Positions 16,015 to 25,981 of a stretch of 47,400 nt of DNA are shown one piece after another (position 1 is the first letter of the stretch; each line of letters opens with the position of its first letter). The position numbers and the translations under genes are program-made. The stretch spans positions 1 to 47,400 of the forward strand of contig CAOJNB010000012.1 of assembly GCA_948439405.1 (NCBI GenBank), in the 5' to 3' direction. The notes beneath the pieces are model-generated. The model searched no databases and was not told the DNA's origin. It saw only the letters and a program-made list of their open reading frames with translations. Source of the DNA: an uncultured Coriobacteriaceae bacterium. GTDB lineage: Bacteria > Actinomycetota > Coriobacteriia > Coriobacteriales > Atopobiaceae.

Positions 16015-16055
16015 GGGCCCGTCCGGCGGCAGCGTCCGTCGGGCGGGTCCCTTCG
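16015..16055 (+). terminator. Terminator-like hairpin after the DUF362 gene
   Basis: An imperfect GC stem (GGGCCCGTCCGGC at 16015-16027 with GTCGGGCGGGTCCC at 16038-16051) is followed by TTCGTGG. A smaller CTCGCA/TGCGAG inverted repeat sits just upstream. The T-tract is weak. Confidence 0.45.
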
Positions 16056-16079
16056 TGGCGCCTGACCCGAGGAGGACCC

Positions 16080-16535
16080 ATGGCCGACGACAGGGCTCTC
16101 GCCACCCCCGATGCCGACGCGCTCGTCGAGCGGGCGCTCGACCTGCGGGCCCAGGGGCGCAACTGCGCCCAGGCGGTCGCGTGCGCGCTCGCGCCCGAGC
16201 TGGGCATGGACGCCGAGGTCGCGCGCCGGTGCACCGCCGGCTTCGGCGGCGGGATGGCGACGCGCACCGAGACCTGCGGAGCCGTCTCCGGCGCCGTGAT
16301 GATGCTCGGTTGGCTCGCCGAGGCCGACCACCCGGACGATCCGAGGGCGGCCAAGCGGGCGTCGTCAGCGATGGTGCGCACCGCGGTCGAGCGCTTCCGC
16401 GAGGCGAACGGCACCACCGTGTGCCAGGAGCTCAAGGCGCCCGGCGACGACGCCGGCTGCGTGCGCAGCTGCGCCGGCTGCGTAGAGGACGTCGTGCGCA
16501 TCGCCTGCGACGTGATCGCGGGGCGCGAGGCGTAG
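16080..16535 (+). CDS. C_GCAxxG_C_C family redox-associated protein
   Basis: This 151-residue, helix-rich protein has conserved cysteines in the spacing that names the C_GCAxxG_C_C family: NCAQAVACAL, then TCGAVSGAVMMLG, then VCQEL and GCVRSCAGCVEDVV near the C-terminus. Family members are found mainly in anaerobes, often near redox enzymes. No reaction is established. ATG 16080 is preceded by CGAGGAGGA. It lies about 100 bp after the DUF362 gene in the same direction. Confidence 0.82.
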   Translation: MADDRALATPDADALVERALDLRAQGRNCAQAVACALAPELGMDAEVARRCTAGFGGGMATRTETCGAVSGAVMMLGWLAEADHPDDPRAAKRASSAMVRTAVERFREANGTTVCQELKAPGDDAGCVRSCAGCVEDVVRIACDVIAGREA

Positions 16536-16564
16536 GGACGCCCCTTCCGTCGCGGGCTTGCTGC

Positions 16565-16617
16565 CTGCAACGCTCGGCTCTCCGCGCAGCGGTGGTACGG
16601 AGGCCGGAGTGTTGCAG
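16565..16617. repeat. Inverted repeat between convergent genes
   Basis: Two 20-nt arms (16565-16584 and 16598-16617) match at about 16 of 20 positions as inverted repeats around a 13-nt loop and share a CTGCAAC outer end. A third related motif (TGCAACAACATTCCG) lies at 16728-16742. It sits between convergent genes and may act as a two-way terminator or belong to a second short palindromic repeat family. Nothing else was recognised between 16536 and 16786. Confidence 0.5.
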
Positions 16618-16786
16618 ATTTCGGAGAGTGCGCGGCGGGATATGGCGTGCGAGGGCGCCTGCGGCACAGGCATGGTGTTAGGACTCCCGTGTGAGGTGCG
16701 CGCTACCCCCGTTCGAGTTCCCTGAAATGCAACAACATTCCGCCTGCGACGCCACGTCCCGCCCACGCCCGCCTGCGAGGCGTCTC

Positions 16787-17605
16787 TCAGCCCACCGTCA
16801 TCGGGCGGTCCTGGCCGGCCACGCGGATCGTCACCCGTCCGTCCGGGGTGGCGGCCTCGGTGAAGGTCGCGTTCGCCGCCTCGGCGCCGAGCGCCTCCGC
16901 GAGCGTGCGCACGGCGGTGCTCGGGCGGTTGTTCTTCTGCGAGACGTGCATCGCCACGACCTCCTCGGTCCGCCCTCCCACGAGGTCGGCGAGCGCGTCC
17001 GCCGCCCGGGCGTTCGAGAGGTGCCCGCCGGGACCGCCCACGCGACGCTTCAGGAAGGCGGGGTAGGGGCCGTTCGCGAGCATGCGCTCGTCGTGGTTGG
17101 ACTCGAGGGCGAGCACGCGCGCGTCGCGCAGCGCCTCGCGGGCGGCGTCGCCCAGCAGCCCCGTGTCCGTGCACAGCCCCACGGAGTCCCCGTCGCAGTC
17201 GAAGCGCAGCCCGATCGGGTCGGCCACGTCGTGCGAGGTGGGGAAGGAGCGCACGCGGATGCCCGCGACGCGCCACTCGTCGAGGTGCCCGACGGCCTCG
17301 TAGTCCAGCCGCTCGAGGTAGCTGCGGGCCGACATCGTGCCCTCCGTCGCGTAGACGGGGACGTCGAAGCGGTTGCGGAACACGGTGACGCCCGCGACGT
17401 GGTCCGAGTGCTCGTGGGTGAGCACGAGGGCGCGGACGCGTCCCATGTCGAGGCCGAGCGCGTCGGCGCGCTGCGTAAGGGAGCGGCACGAGACGCCGCA
17501 GTCGACGAGGATCGCCCCCTCGGGGCCCTCGACGACGACGGCGTTGCCCTTCGACCCGCTCGCCAGCACGTGCAGCCGGAGCGAGTGGGAGCGCGCGACG
17601 ACCAT
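16787..17605 (-). CDS. MBL-fold metallohydrolase, YycJ/WalJ type
   Basis: This 272-residue metallo-beta-lactamase-fold hydrolase opens with LHVLASGSKGNAVVVE and has the metal-binding THEHSDH at 63-69. A later SHDVADP supplies another metal ligand, and GGHLSN is near the C-terminus. This layout matches the YycJ/WalJ group, reported as DNA-end-processing exonuclease-like enzymes associated with the WalRK region in Firmicutes. No walRK genes are present here. The start is ATG 17605 with GGGAGG upstream; longer starts lack a ribosome-binding site. It is divergent from tilS. Confidence 0.85.
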   Translation of the reverse strand: MVVARSHSLRLHVLASGSKGNAVVVEGPEGAILVDCGVSCRSLTQRADALGLDMGRVRALVLTHEHSDHVAGVTVFRNRFDVPVYATEGTMSARSYLERLDYEAVGHLDEWRVAGIRVRSFPTSHDVADPIGLRFDCDGDSVGLCTDTGLLGDAAREALRDARVLALESNHDERMLANGPYPAFLKRRVGGPGGHLSNARAADALADLVGGRTEEVVAMHVSQKNNRPSTAVRTLAEALGAEAANATFTEAATPDGRVTIRVAGQDRPMTVG

Positions 17606-17632
17606 GGGACCTCCCTCGGTCCTCGTGTCCTG

Positions 17633-17649
17633 ACAGTGGCATAAACTGT
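17633..17649. promoter_or_regulatory. Candidate operator/promoter between the MBL gene and tilS
   Basis: A perfect inverted repeat, ACAGT-N7-ACTGT, lies in an AT-richer stretch of the 109-bp divergent spacer. A possible -10 box (TACAGT, minus strand, 17650-17645) overlaps it. No clear -35 box was found for either direction. Confidence 0.3.
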
Positions 17650-17714
17650 ATCTGAACAGCAATGATGCCTGCAGGGCCGGACGCCGCCGCGCCGCAGCCC
17701 GGATGGGAGAGCGC

Positions 17715-19208
17715 ATGCCAACCGTCTCGAGCCGCTACGCCGCCGAGGGCGCCCCGTTCCGCCGTCCGTCGGCGCGGCAGGAGGCGGCGCTGAGGGCGCC
17801 CGTGGTGCTCATGGTGTCGGGCGGCGCGGACTCGACGGCGCTGCTGCTGCGCGCCGCCACCTCCGAGCTCGACGTCCTCGACGGCCGCGGCGAGGCGCGC
17901 GTCGCCCGCGAGCGCCTGCACGTCCTGCACGTCAACCACCGCCTGCGCGGCATCGACGCCGAGGAGGACGAGGAGTTCGTCCGCGGGCTCGCGGAGCGCT
18001 TCGGCGTGCCGTGCACGGTCGAGTCCTTCGACGTCGCCCGCCTCGCCCGCGAGCGCTTCGGGAGCAACGTGGAGAACGCCGGCCGCGAGCTGCGCTACGC
18101 CGCGGCGAACCGCCTCGCCGACGAGCTCTCCCGCGAGCTGGGGACGCCGCGCTCGGCCGCGCGCATCCTCACGGCCCACACCGCGGACGACCGCGCGGAG
18201 ACCTTCCTGATGAACGCGATCCGGGGCGCCGGCGCCTCGGGGCTGTCCTCGATCCCGCGCCGCCGCGGCCGCGTCGTGCGCCCGCTGCTCGACTGCACCC
18301 ACGAGGAGCTCTGCCAGCAGCTGAGGATGGCGGGGATCGTGTGGCGCGAGGACGCCACGAACGCCGACACCCGCCAGCTGCGCTCCTTCGTCCGCCACGA
18401 GATCCTCCCCGTGGCGCGCCGCCGCAACGCGCGCGTCGTCTCCGCGATCGCGAGCGGCTGCGACATCCTCTCGGACGAGGACTCCTTCATGGAGCGCCTC
18501 GCGGCGGGCACGCTGCGCACGCTCGAGCGGCGCCGCTCGGACGCCTCGCTCGCCCTCGACGCGGGCCGCCTCGCGGCGACCGAGGTCGCCCTGGCGCGGC
18601 GCGTCGTGCGCCGGGCCGTCGCCGAGGTGGCGCCGGGCTGCCGGCTCGAGGCGCGCCACATCGCTGCCGTGCTCCGCATCGTCGCCGCGGGAGAGGGCTC
18701 CGCCACCGTGCCGATGGGGGTGGACGCGCGCGTGGAGTACGGACTGCTCTTCATCCGCTCCCGCGACGCCGCCTCCGAGCCCGTCACGGGGTGGCTCGAG
18801 GTCCCCGGCGAGGTCGCGCTCGCCGACGGCCGGGTGCTGCGCGCCCGCACGCTGGCCCTGCCCCCCGGAGCCGACGGCGCCGCCTACGCGCGCGCATGGG
18901 CTGCGGAGCGCGGCGCGGGCCACGCCCTGCTCGACGCCGAGGCCTGCGGGCTCGGGGCCGGCTCGGAGCGGCTGTTCGTCGACACGCCCCAGCCCGGCGA
19001 CGTCATCTGCCCGCTCGGCATGCACGGGCAGTCGAAGAAGCTCTCGGACCTCCTCAACGAGGCGAAGGTCCCGGCGGCGGAGCGCCCCGGCGCGTGCGTC
19101 GTGCGCACGGGTCCCTCGGGCCGCATCGTGTGGGTGGCCGGAATCCGGGTCGACGAGCGGGCGAAGTGCCTCCCCTCGTCCCGGAAGCTAGTAGAATTGA
19201 GCATCTGA
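17715..19208 (+). CDS. tilS: tRNA(Ile)-lysidine synthase TilS
   Basis: TilS attaches lysine to C34 of the tRNA-Ile(CAU) anticodon, changing it to read AUA. The PP-loop ATP-binding motif SGGADST starts at residue 35. HVNHRLRG and AHTADDRAETFLMNAIRG follow, then a linker and the C-terminal TilS domain (residues ~370-497, ending near GQSKKLSDLLNEAKVP). At 497 residues it has the long form with the C-terminal substrate-binding domain. The start is ATG 17715 with GGGAGA upstream; ATG 17703 has no ribosome-binding site. It lies 15 bp before hpt, as in the common tilS-hpt-ftsH cluster. Confidence 0.93.
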   Translation: MPTVSSRYAAEGAPFRRPSARQEAALRAPVVLMVSGGADSTALLLRAATSELDVLDGRGEARVARERLHVLHVNHRLRGIDAEEDEEFVRGLAERFGVPCTVESFDVARLARERFGSNVENAGRELRYAAANRLADELSRELGTPRSAARILTAHTADDRAETFLMNAIRGAGASGLSSIPRRRGRVVRPLLDCTHEELCQQLRMAGIVWREDATNADTRQLRSFVRHEILPVARRRNARVVSAIASGCDILSDEDSFMERLAAGTLRTLERRRSDASLALDAGRLAATEVALARRVVRRAVAEVAPGCRLEARHIAAVLRIVAAGEGSATVPMGVDARVEYGLLFIRSRDAASEPVTGWLEVPGEVALADGRVLRARTLALPPGADGAAYARAWAAERGAGHALLDAEACGLGAGSERLFVDTPQPGDVICPLGMHGQSKKLSDLLNEAKVPAAERPGACVVRTGPSGRIVWVAGIRVDERAKCLPSSRKLVELSI

Positions 19209-19223
19209 CCAGAAGGAGGACGG

Positions 19224-19772
19224 ATGGACACGCTGCACCCCGACGTCGAGGAGATCCTGCTCACCGAGGAGGACATCGCCGCGATCGTCGACAGGATCGG
19301 CTCGCAGATCACGGAGGACTACCGCGACAAGAACCCGCTCGTCGTGAGCGTGCTGAGGGGCGCCTCGGTGTTCATGGCGGACCTCATCCGCGCCATCAAG
19401 TGCCCGCTCGCCATCGACTTCATGGACGTGTCGAGCTACGGCAACGGCGCGAAGAGCTCGGGCGTGGTCCGCATCGACAAGGACCTCGTCACCCCGATCG
19501 AAGGACGCCACGTCATCATCGTGGAGGACATCCTGGACTCCGGCCTCACGCTGAGCTACCTCAAGCGCAACCTCGAGGCCCGCGGCCCCGCCTCCGTGGA
19601 GATCGTCGCCTTCACGATCAAGGACGTCCCCGGACGCCCGTCCGACGTCTCCCCGCGCTACGTGGGCGCGCACGTGCCCGACGCCTTCGTCGTCGGCTAC
19701 GGGCTCGACTACGCCGAGCGCTACCGCAACCTGCCCTACGTGGGCGTCCTCAAGGAAGAGATCTACCGCTAG
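19224..19772 (+). CDS. hpt: Hypoxanthine phosphoribosyltransferase
   Basis: Hpt salvages hypoxanthine and guanine by transferring phosphoribose from PRPP. The protein (182 residues) has the PRPP-binding motif VIIVEDILDSGLTL at ~96-109. VSVLRGASVFMADLIR supplies the early loop and DFMDVSSYG the flexible catalytic loop; the PDAFVVGYGLDY segment near the C-terminus is also typical. AGAAGGAGG precedes ATG 19224. It stands between tilS and ftsH and is probably cotranscribed with both. Confidence 0.95.
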   Translation: MDTLHPDVEEILLTEEDIAAIVDRIGSQITEDYRDKNPLVVSVLRGASVFMADLIRAIKCPLAIDFMDVSSYGNGAKSSGVVRIDKDLVTPIEGRHVIIVEDILDSGLTLSYLKRNLEARGPASVEIVAFTIKDVPGRPSDVSPRYVGAHVPDAFVVGYGLDYAERYRNLPYVGVLKEEIYR

Positions 19773-19781
19773 GAGTCACGC

Positions 19782-21845
<2,064 letters not shown>

Positions 21846-21847
21846 TG

Positions 21848-23038
21848 ATGGGGTTCAACAGGGAGATGTTCTCCTACGGCAGCGCCAAGTCGGCCATCCG
21901 CGAGATCGCCGCCTACGGCGCGCGCCGCAGGGCCGAGCTCGGCGCCGACCGCGTCTTCGACTTCTCGCTCGGCAACCCCTCCGTCCCCGCCCCCGACGAG
22001 GTCCGCGCCGCCATCGAGCGCGCGCTCGCGCTTCCTCCCTGCGAGCTGCACGGCTACACCCCGGCGAGCGGGCTGCCCGCGGCCCGCGAGGCGATCGCCG
22101 CCTCGCTGCGCCGCCGCTTCGGGGAGCGCGCCGCCGAGGCCGACGGCCTCTACCTCACCTGCGGGGCCGCCGCCTCGCTCGCCATCACGTTCCGCGCGCT
22201 GTGCGAGCCCGGCGCGGGCGACGAGGTGATCGTGGTCGCCCCCTATTTCCCCGAGTACAAGGTGCTGATCGAGTCCGCCGGTGCCCGCTGCGTCGAGGTG
22301 CCCGCGGACCCCGAGACCTTCCAGGTCGACATCGACGCCGTCGCGGCCGCCGTCACGCCGCGCACCAAGGCGGTCGTCATCAACTCCCCCAACAACCCGA
22401 CGGGCGTCGTCTACACGAGGCGCACGCTCGAGGACCTCGCCGCCTGCCTGCGCGAGCGCGGGGAGGCGCTCGGCTGCCGGGTGCAGCTCGTCTCCGACGA
22501 GCCGTACCGCGAGATCACCTACGGCGCCGAGGTGCCCTGGGTGCCGGACGTCTACGAGCGCACGGTCGTGTGCTACTCCTACTCCAAGTCGCTGTCGCTG
22601 CCCGGCGAGCGCATCGGCTGGGTGCTCGTCCCGCCCGCGCATCCCGAGCGCGACGAGCTCGTCGCCTGCGTCGCGGGCGCGGGGAGGGCCCTCGGCTACG
22701 TGTGCGCCCCCGCCCTGTTTCAGCGCGTGATTGCCGATTGTGTGGACGTGCCGAGCGACGTCGCCGCCTATGCCGCGAACCGCGAGGCCCTCGCGGGCGG
22801 CCTGCGCGAGCTCGGCTACGAGTTCGTCGAGCCGGATGGGGCCTTCTACCTGTGGGTTCGTGCGCTCGAACCCGACGCCGCGTCGTTCTGCGAGCGCGCC
22901 CGCGCCCTCGAGGTGCTGCCCGTCCCCTCGGACAGCTTCGGCTGCACGGGATGGGTCCGCGTGGGATACTGTGTAGGACACGACACGATCGTGGGCTCGA
23001 TGCCCGCGTGGGGCGCGCTCGCCCGCATGTACGCGTAG
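21848..23038 (+). CDS. Pyridoxal-phosphate aminotransferase, class I/II
   Basis: This 396-residue fold-type I aminotransferase has HGYTPASGLPAAREAIA, then VIVVAPYFPEYKV, the conserved SPNNPTGVVY, and SDEPYRE with the cofactor-contacting Asp and Tyr. The Schiff-base lysine lies in YSYSKSLSLPGERIG. Such enzymes act on aspartate, alanine, aromatic or branched-chain amino acids; the substrate is not resolved from sequence. ATG 21848 follows GGGAGGAG within the ftsH end, with 2 bp between stop and start, so translation is probably coupled to ftsH. Confidence 0.92.
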   Translation: MGFNREMFSYGSAKSAIREIAAYGARRRAELGADRVFDFSLGNPSVPAPDEVRAAIERALALPPCELHGYTPASGLPAAREAIAASLRRRFGERAAEADGLYLTCGAAASLAITFRALCEPGAGDEVIVVAPYFPEYKVLIESAGARCVEVPADPETFQVDIDAVAAAVTPRTKAVVINSPNNPTGVVYTRRTLEDLAACLRERGEALGCRVQLVSDEPYREITYGAEVPWVPDVYERTVVCYSYSKSLSLPGERIGWVLVPPAHPERDELVACVAGAGRALGYVCAPALFQRVIADCVDVPSDVAAYAANREALAGGLRELGYEFVEPDGAFYLWVRALEPDAASFCERARALEVLPVPSDSFGCTGWVRVGYCVGHDTIVGSMPAWGALARMYA

Positions 23039-23071
23039 CTGGACCGCCCGCAGGGAGGAAGAAGCAGGACC

Positions 23072-23914
23072 ATGGCCATCACCCAGCTCAAATGCGATGT
23101 CCACACCCACACCCTCTACTCGCAACACGCCTACTCCACCATCTGGGAGAACGTGCAGCAGGCAGCCGCCCTCGGCCTCGAGCTGCTGGGCTCCACCGAC
23201 CACTTCGGCGCCCAGTTCTTCCCCACCCCCGCGCCCGAGGAGGTCGGTCGTCTCCTGCAGTTCTGGCACAACCAGGCCGTGTGGCCGCGCGTGTGGAACG
23301 GCGTGCGCATCATGCGCGGCTGCGAGGTCGACATCGTCGACATCGAGGGCCACCTCAACGGCTACGACCGCCTCGTCACCCACACCCAGAGCGGCGTGCC
23401 CATCGAGAACCCCCGCTCGGTGAAGGACGACGTCCTCGACAAGATGGACTACGCCATCGCGAGCCTCCACACCATCGGCTTCGTGAAGGACACCACCAAG
23501 GCGCAGAACACCCAGATGTACATCAACGCCCTCCAGGAGCCCAAGGTCCTGGTGCTGGGCCACATCGGGCGCACGCCGATCGACTTCGACATCGACGCCG
23601 TGGTGACGGCCGCCCGCGACCTCGGCAAGCTGATCGAGATCAACGAGCACACCTTCGACTCCTCCAACGGGCGCCTGTGCCGCAGCATCGCGGAGCGCTG
23701 CGCCGAGCTGGGCTGCAAGATCATCGTGTCCACCGACGCGCACATCTGCACGAGCATCGGCCGCTTCGCCAACTCCGTCGCGATGCTCAACGACATCGAC
23801 TTCCCGGAGACACTCATCGCCTCGCGCAATGCCTCCGCCTTCGAGTTCGCCTACGAGGAGAGCGGCATCGGCGTCATGGACTGGACGGGCGGCTCGCTGC
23901 CGTCGCTGATGTAG
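23072..23914 (+). CDS. PHP-domain phosphatase, YcdX-like
   Basis: This 280-residue metal-dependent phosphoesterase of the PHP family has the first metal motif DVHTHTLYSQHAYST at ~9-23. GSTDHFG, a MRGCEVDIVD strand, ASLHT, LGHIGR, EINEHTF and VSTDAHICTSIG supply the remaining histidine and acidic ligands of a probable trinuclear centre. YcdX-type enzymes dephosphorylate small sugar phosphates; the physiological substrate here is unknown. GGGAGGAAG precedes ATG 23072. Confidence 0.88.
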   Translation: MAITQLKCDVHTHTLYSQHAYSTIWENVQQAAALGLELLGSTDHFGAQFFPTPAPEEVGRLLQFWHNQAVWPRVWNGVRIMRGCEVDIVDIEGHLNGYDRLVTHTQSGVPIENPRSVKDDVLDKMDYAIASLHTIGFVKDTTKAQNTQMYINALQEPKVLVLGHIGRTPIDFDIDAVVTAARDLGKLIEINEHTFDSSNGRLCRSIAERCAELGCKIIVSTDAHICTSIGRFANSVAMLNDIDFPETLIASRNASAFEFAYEESGIGVMDWTGGSLPSLM

Positions 23915-23945
23915 CGGCCGCGCCTGCGGTCGCCGCGCGTTCGCC

Positions 23946-23963
23946 CTCGGGCTTGCGCCCGGG
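23946..23963. terminator. Hairpin between convergent PHP and exonuclease genes
   Basis: CTCGGGC-TTGC-GCCCGGG forms a 7-bp stem (one T-G pair) in the 57-bp convergent spacer. No T-tract follows on either strand, so a terminator role is only plausible. Confidence 0.3.
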
Positions 23964-23971
23964 CCAGCGCG

Positions 23972-24793
23972 CTACAGCTCGATCGTGAGGGCCACCGGGC
24001 AGTGGTCCGACCCGTACACCTCGTCGAGGATCGAGGCGCTCGTGACGCGGTCCGCGATAGAGTCCGACACGAGGAAGTAGTCGATGCGCCACCCGGCGTT
24101 GTTCTGGCGCGCCCTCATGCGGTAGCTCCACCAGGTGTAGGCGCCCTCGACCGTGGGATGGCGCGCGCGGAAGGTGTCGGTGAAGCCGGCCTCCAGCAGC
24201 TTGGTGAAGCTCGCGCGCTCCTCGTCCGAGAAGCCCGCGTTGCCGCGGTTCGGACCGGGGTTCTTCAGGTCGATCTCCTGGTGCGCTACGTTGAAGTCGC
24301 CGCAGGTGACGACGGGCTTGTCGAGCGCGAGGTCGACCAGGAAGTCGCGGTAGCGCTCGTCCCATGAGAGCCGGGTGTCGATCCGCTTGAGCCCCGCCTG
24401 GGCGTTGGGGGTGTAGACGTCCACGAACCAGTAGCGGTCGAACTCGAGGGCGCAGACGCGCCCCTCGTCGTCGGCGACCTTGGAGCCGATCTGCCGGACC
24501 ACCTGGCGCGGCTCCTCGCGGGAGAACACCGCGGTGCCCGAGTAGCCCTTGCGCTCGGCCGAGCTCCACGTCTGGTGGTAGCCGGGCAGGTCGAGCTCGA
24601 TCTGTCCCTCCTGCAGCTTCGTCTCCTGCAGGGCGAACACGTCGGCGCCGAGCATGTCGAACACGGGGAGGAAGCCGGGGTCCTTCTTCACCAGGGCGCG
24701 CAGCCCGTTGACGTTCCAGCTGACGAGCTTGAGCTCGCGGGTGTCGGCTTCGTGCGCGGCGGCCGTCTGCCGCCCGTAGGGGGTGTCCGTCAT
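23972..24793 (-). CDS. xth: Exodeoxyribonuclease III
   Basis: This is an AP endonuclease / 3'-5' exonuclease of base excision repair (273 residues). The family motifs are in order: LVSWNVNGLRA (metal-site Asn), FALQETKLQ (catalytic Glu), DVYTPNAQ, CGDFNVAHQEIDL (Asp/Asn pair), and the C-terminal YGSDHCPV with the catalytic Asp-His. The first ~20 residues are an unconserved extension. The start is ATG 24793 after GAAGGAC. It is divergent from the sirtuin gene across a palindromic promoter at 24831. Confidence 0.95.
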   Translation of the reverse strand: MTDTPYGRQTAAAHEADTRELKLVSWNVNGLRALVKKDPGFLPVFDMLGADVFALQETKLQEGQIELDLPGYHQTWSSAERKGYSGTAVFSREEPRQVVRQIGSKVADDEGRVCALEFDRYWFVDVYTPNAQAGLKRIDTRLSWDERYRDFLVDLALDKPVVTCGDFNVAHQEIDLKNPGPNRGNAGFSDEERASFTKLLEAGFTDTFRARHPTVEGAYTWWSYRMRARQNNAGWRIDYFLVSDSIADRVTSASILDEVYGSDHCPVALTIEL

Positions 24794-24830
24794 GGCTCGC
24801 GTCCTTCGTCGGGGTGCCCGTTCGGTCGCC

Positions 24831-24840
24831 TACCATGGTA
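24831..24840. promoter_or_regulatory. Palindromic bidirectional -10 element between xth and the sirtuin gene
   Basis: TACCATGGTA is a perfect 10-bp palindrome that reads as a TACCAT -10 box on both strands. Distances to the start codons are 77 bp (sirtuin) and 41 bp (xth). TACCAT/TACCCT-like boxes also precede coaX and rpmE here. No strong -35 boxes are visible. Confidence 0.45.
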
Positions 24841-24917
24841 TCCGAGCGCGTCGCGCGGGCGGCGCGCCGCCGCGCGGCCGGGTCGTCCGCGCGGGGTCGT
24901 CGAGAAGGGGGCTTTCC

Positions 24918-25655
24918 ATGGCTGAGGTCATCCGGGACGCGGGCGAGGCGGCGGCGAGGCTCTCGGAGGTCGTCGCGGCCTCTCGCAAGGTCGTGTTCTT
25001 CGGCGGGGCGGGCGTGTCCACGGCCAGCGGCATCCCGGACTTCCGCTCCCCGGACGGGCTCTACAGCCAGCGCTTCGCCTACCCGCCCGAGGTGATGCTC
25101 TCCCACGAGTTCTACGAGACGCACACCGCCGAGTTCTACGACTTCTACCGCGAGAAGATGATCGCGCTCTGGGCGAGGCCCAACCAGGCCCACCTCAAGC
25201 TCGCCGAGCTCGAGGGGGAGGGGAAGGTGACGGCCGTCGTCACGCAGAATATCGACGGGCTGCACCAGGCCGCGGGCTCCAGGAACGTGCTCGAGCTGCA
25301 CGGCTCCGTGCATCGCAACGTGTGCCGGCGCTGCGGGGCGACGTATTCCGCCGAGTGGGTGATGGAGCGCGAGGGCGTGCCCGCCTGCGAGGAGTGCGGT
25401 GGCCAGGTGAAGCCCGACGTCGTCCTGTACGGCGAGGCACTCGACGAGGCGACGCTGGTGGGCTCGATGCGGGCGATCTCAGAGTGCGACACCCTGGTCA
25501 TCGGCGGGACGTCGCTCGTGGTGTACCCGGCGGCAGGCCTCGTGCAGTACTTCCGGGGCGACCGTCTCGTGATCTGCAACATGGAGCCGACGCCCCAGGA
25601 CGAGTCCGCCGACCTCGTGTGCGCCTGCGACATCGCGAAGGCGTTCGACTTCTAG
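24918..25655 (+). CDS. NAD-dependent protein deacylase, Sir2 family
   Basis: This is a 245-residue sirtuin. The NAD-binding motif GAGVSTASGIPDFRSPDG starts at residue 30. TQNIDGLHQ follows, then the catalytic His in ELHGSVH, and a zinc ribbon from CRRC and CEEC pairs (~125-155). GGTSLVVYPAAGL closes the Rossmann fold. It removes acyl groups from lysines, giving nicotinamide and O-acyl-ADP-ribose. The start is ATG 24918 after GAGAAGGGGG; upstream in-frame ATGs fall inside the promoter region. It is most similar in layout to bacterial CobB/SrtN types. Confidence 0.92.
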   Translation: MAEVIRDAGEAAARLSEVVAASRKVVFFGGAGVSTASGIPDFRSPDGLYSQRFAYPPEVMLSHEFYETHTAEFYDFYREKMIALWARPNQAHLKLAELEGEGKVTAVVTQNIDGLHQAAGSRNVLELHGSVHRNVCRRCGATYSAEWVMEREGVPACEECGGQVKPDVVLYGEALDEATLVGSMRAISECDTLVIGGTSLVVYPAAGLVQYFRGDRLVICNMEPTPQDESADLVCACDIAKAFDF

Positions 25656-25703
25656 GCGCTGCGCGGCGCCTGCGGGCGCGGGCGCGCTGCTGCGCGGGGA
25701 TGT

Positions 25704-25881
25704 GCTTCGTTTCGGAACCCTTGTCTGCGACCTGCGGTTTCGTAGGTGCATTTTGTTCGAGCGCATAAGTTCGCGGGATTTCGGCGTGCGGAGGAGAATC
25801 GGCGGACGGCCGAGAACTTGTGCGCACGCACGGATACGCCCTCTAAAACCGCAGGTCGCATACAAGGAATCCGAAGGAAAC
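25704..25881. repeat. Dispersed long inverted repeat, copy D
   Basis: This copy has the best-matched outer arms: CCTTGTCTGCGACCTGCGG (25719-25737) and CCGCAGGTCGCATACAAGG (25849-25867). The inner cores are GAGCGCATAAGTTCGCGGGA (from 25759) and GAACTTGTGCGCACGCACGG (25813-25832). The centre (GGGATTTCGGCGTGCGG..GAATCGGC) is shared with copies F and G. It follows the sirtuin gene; the remaining 100 bp up to the HipB-like gene holds only its ribosome-binding site. Confidence 0.88.
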
Positions 25882-25981
25882 ACAATGGGGCCGGAAGAGG
25901 CGGGACCAGGGAGGGCTGTCGGGACGGACGCGGACAGACGGACGCGCGGAGGCACCGACGGTGCCGGGAAGGGGTGGGGCC

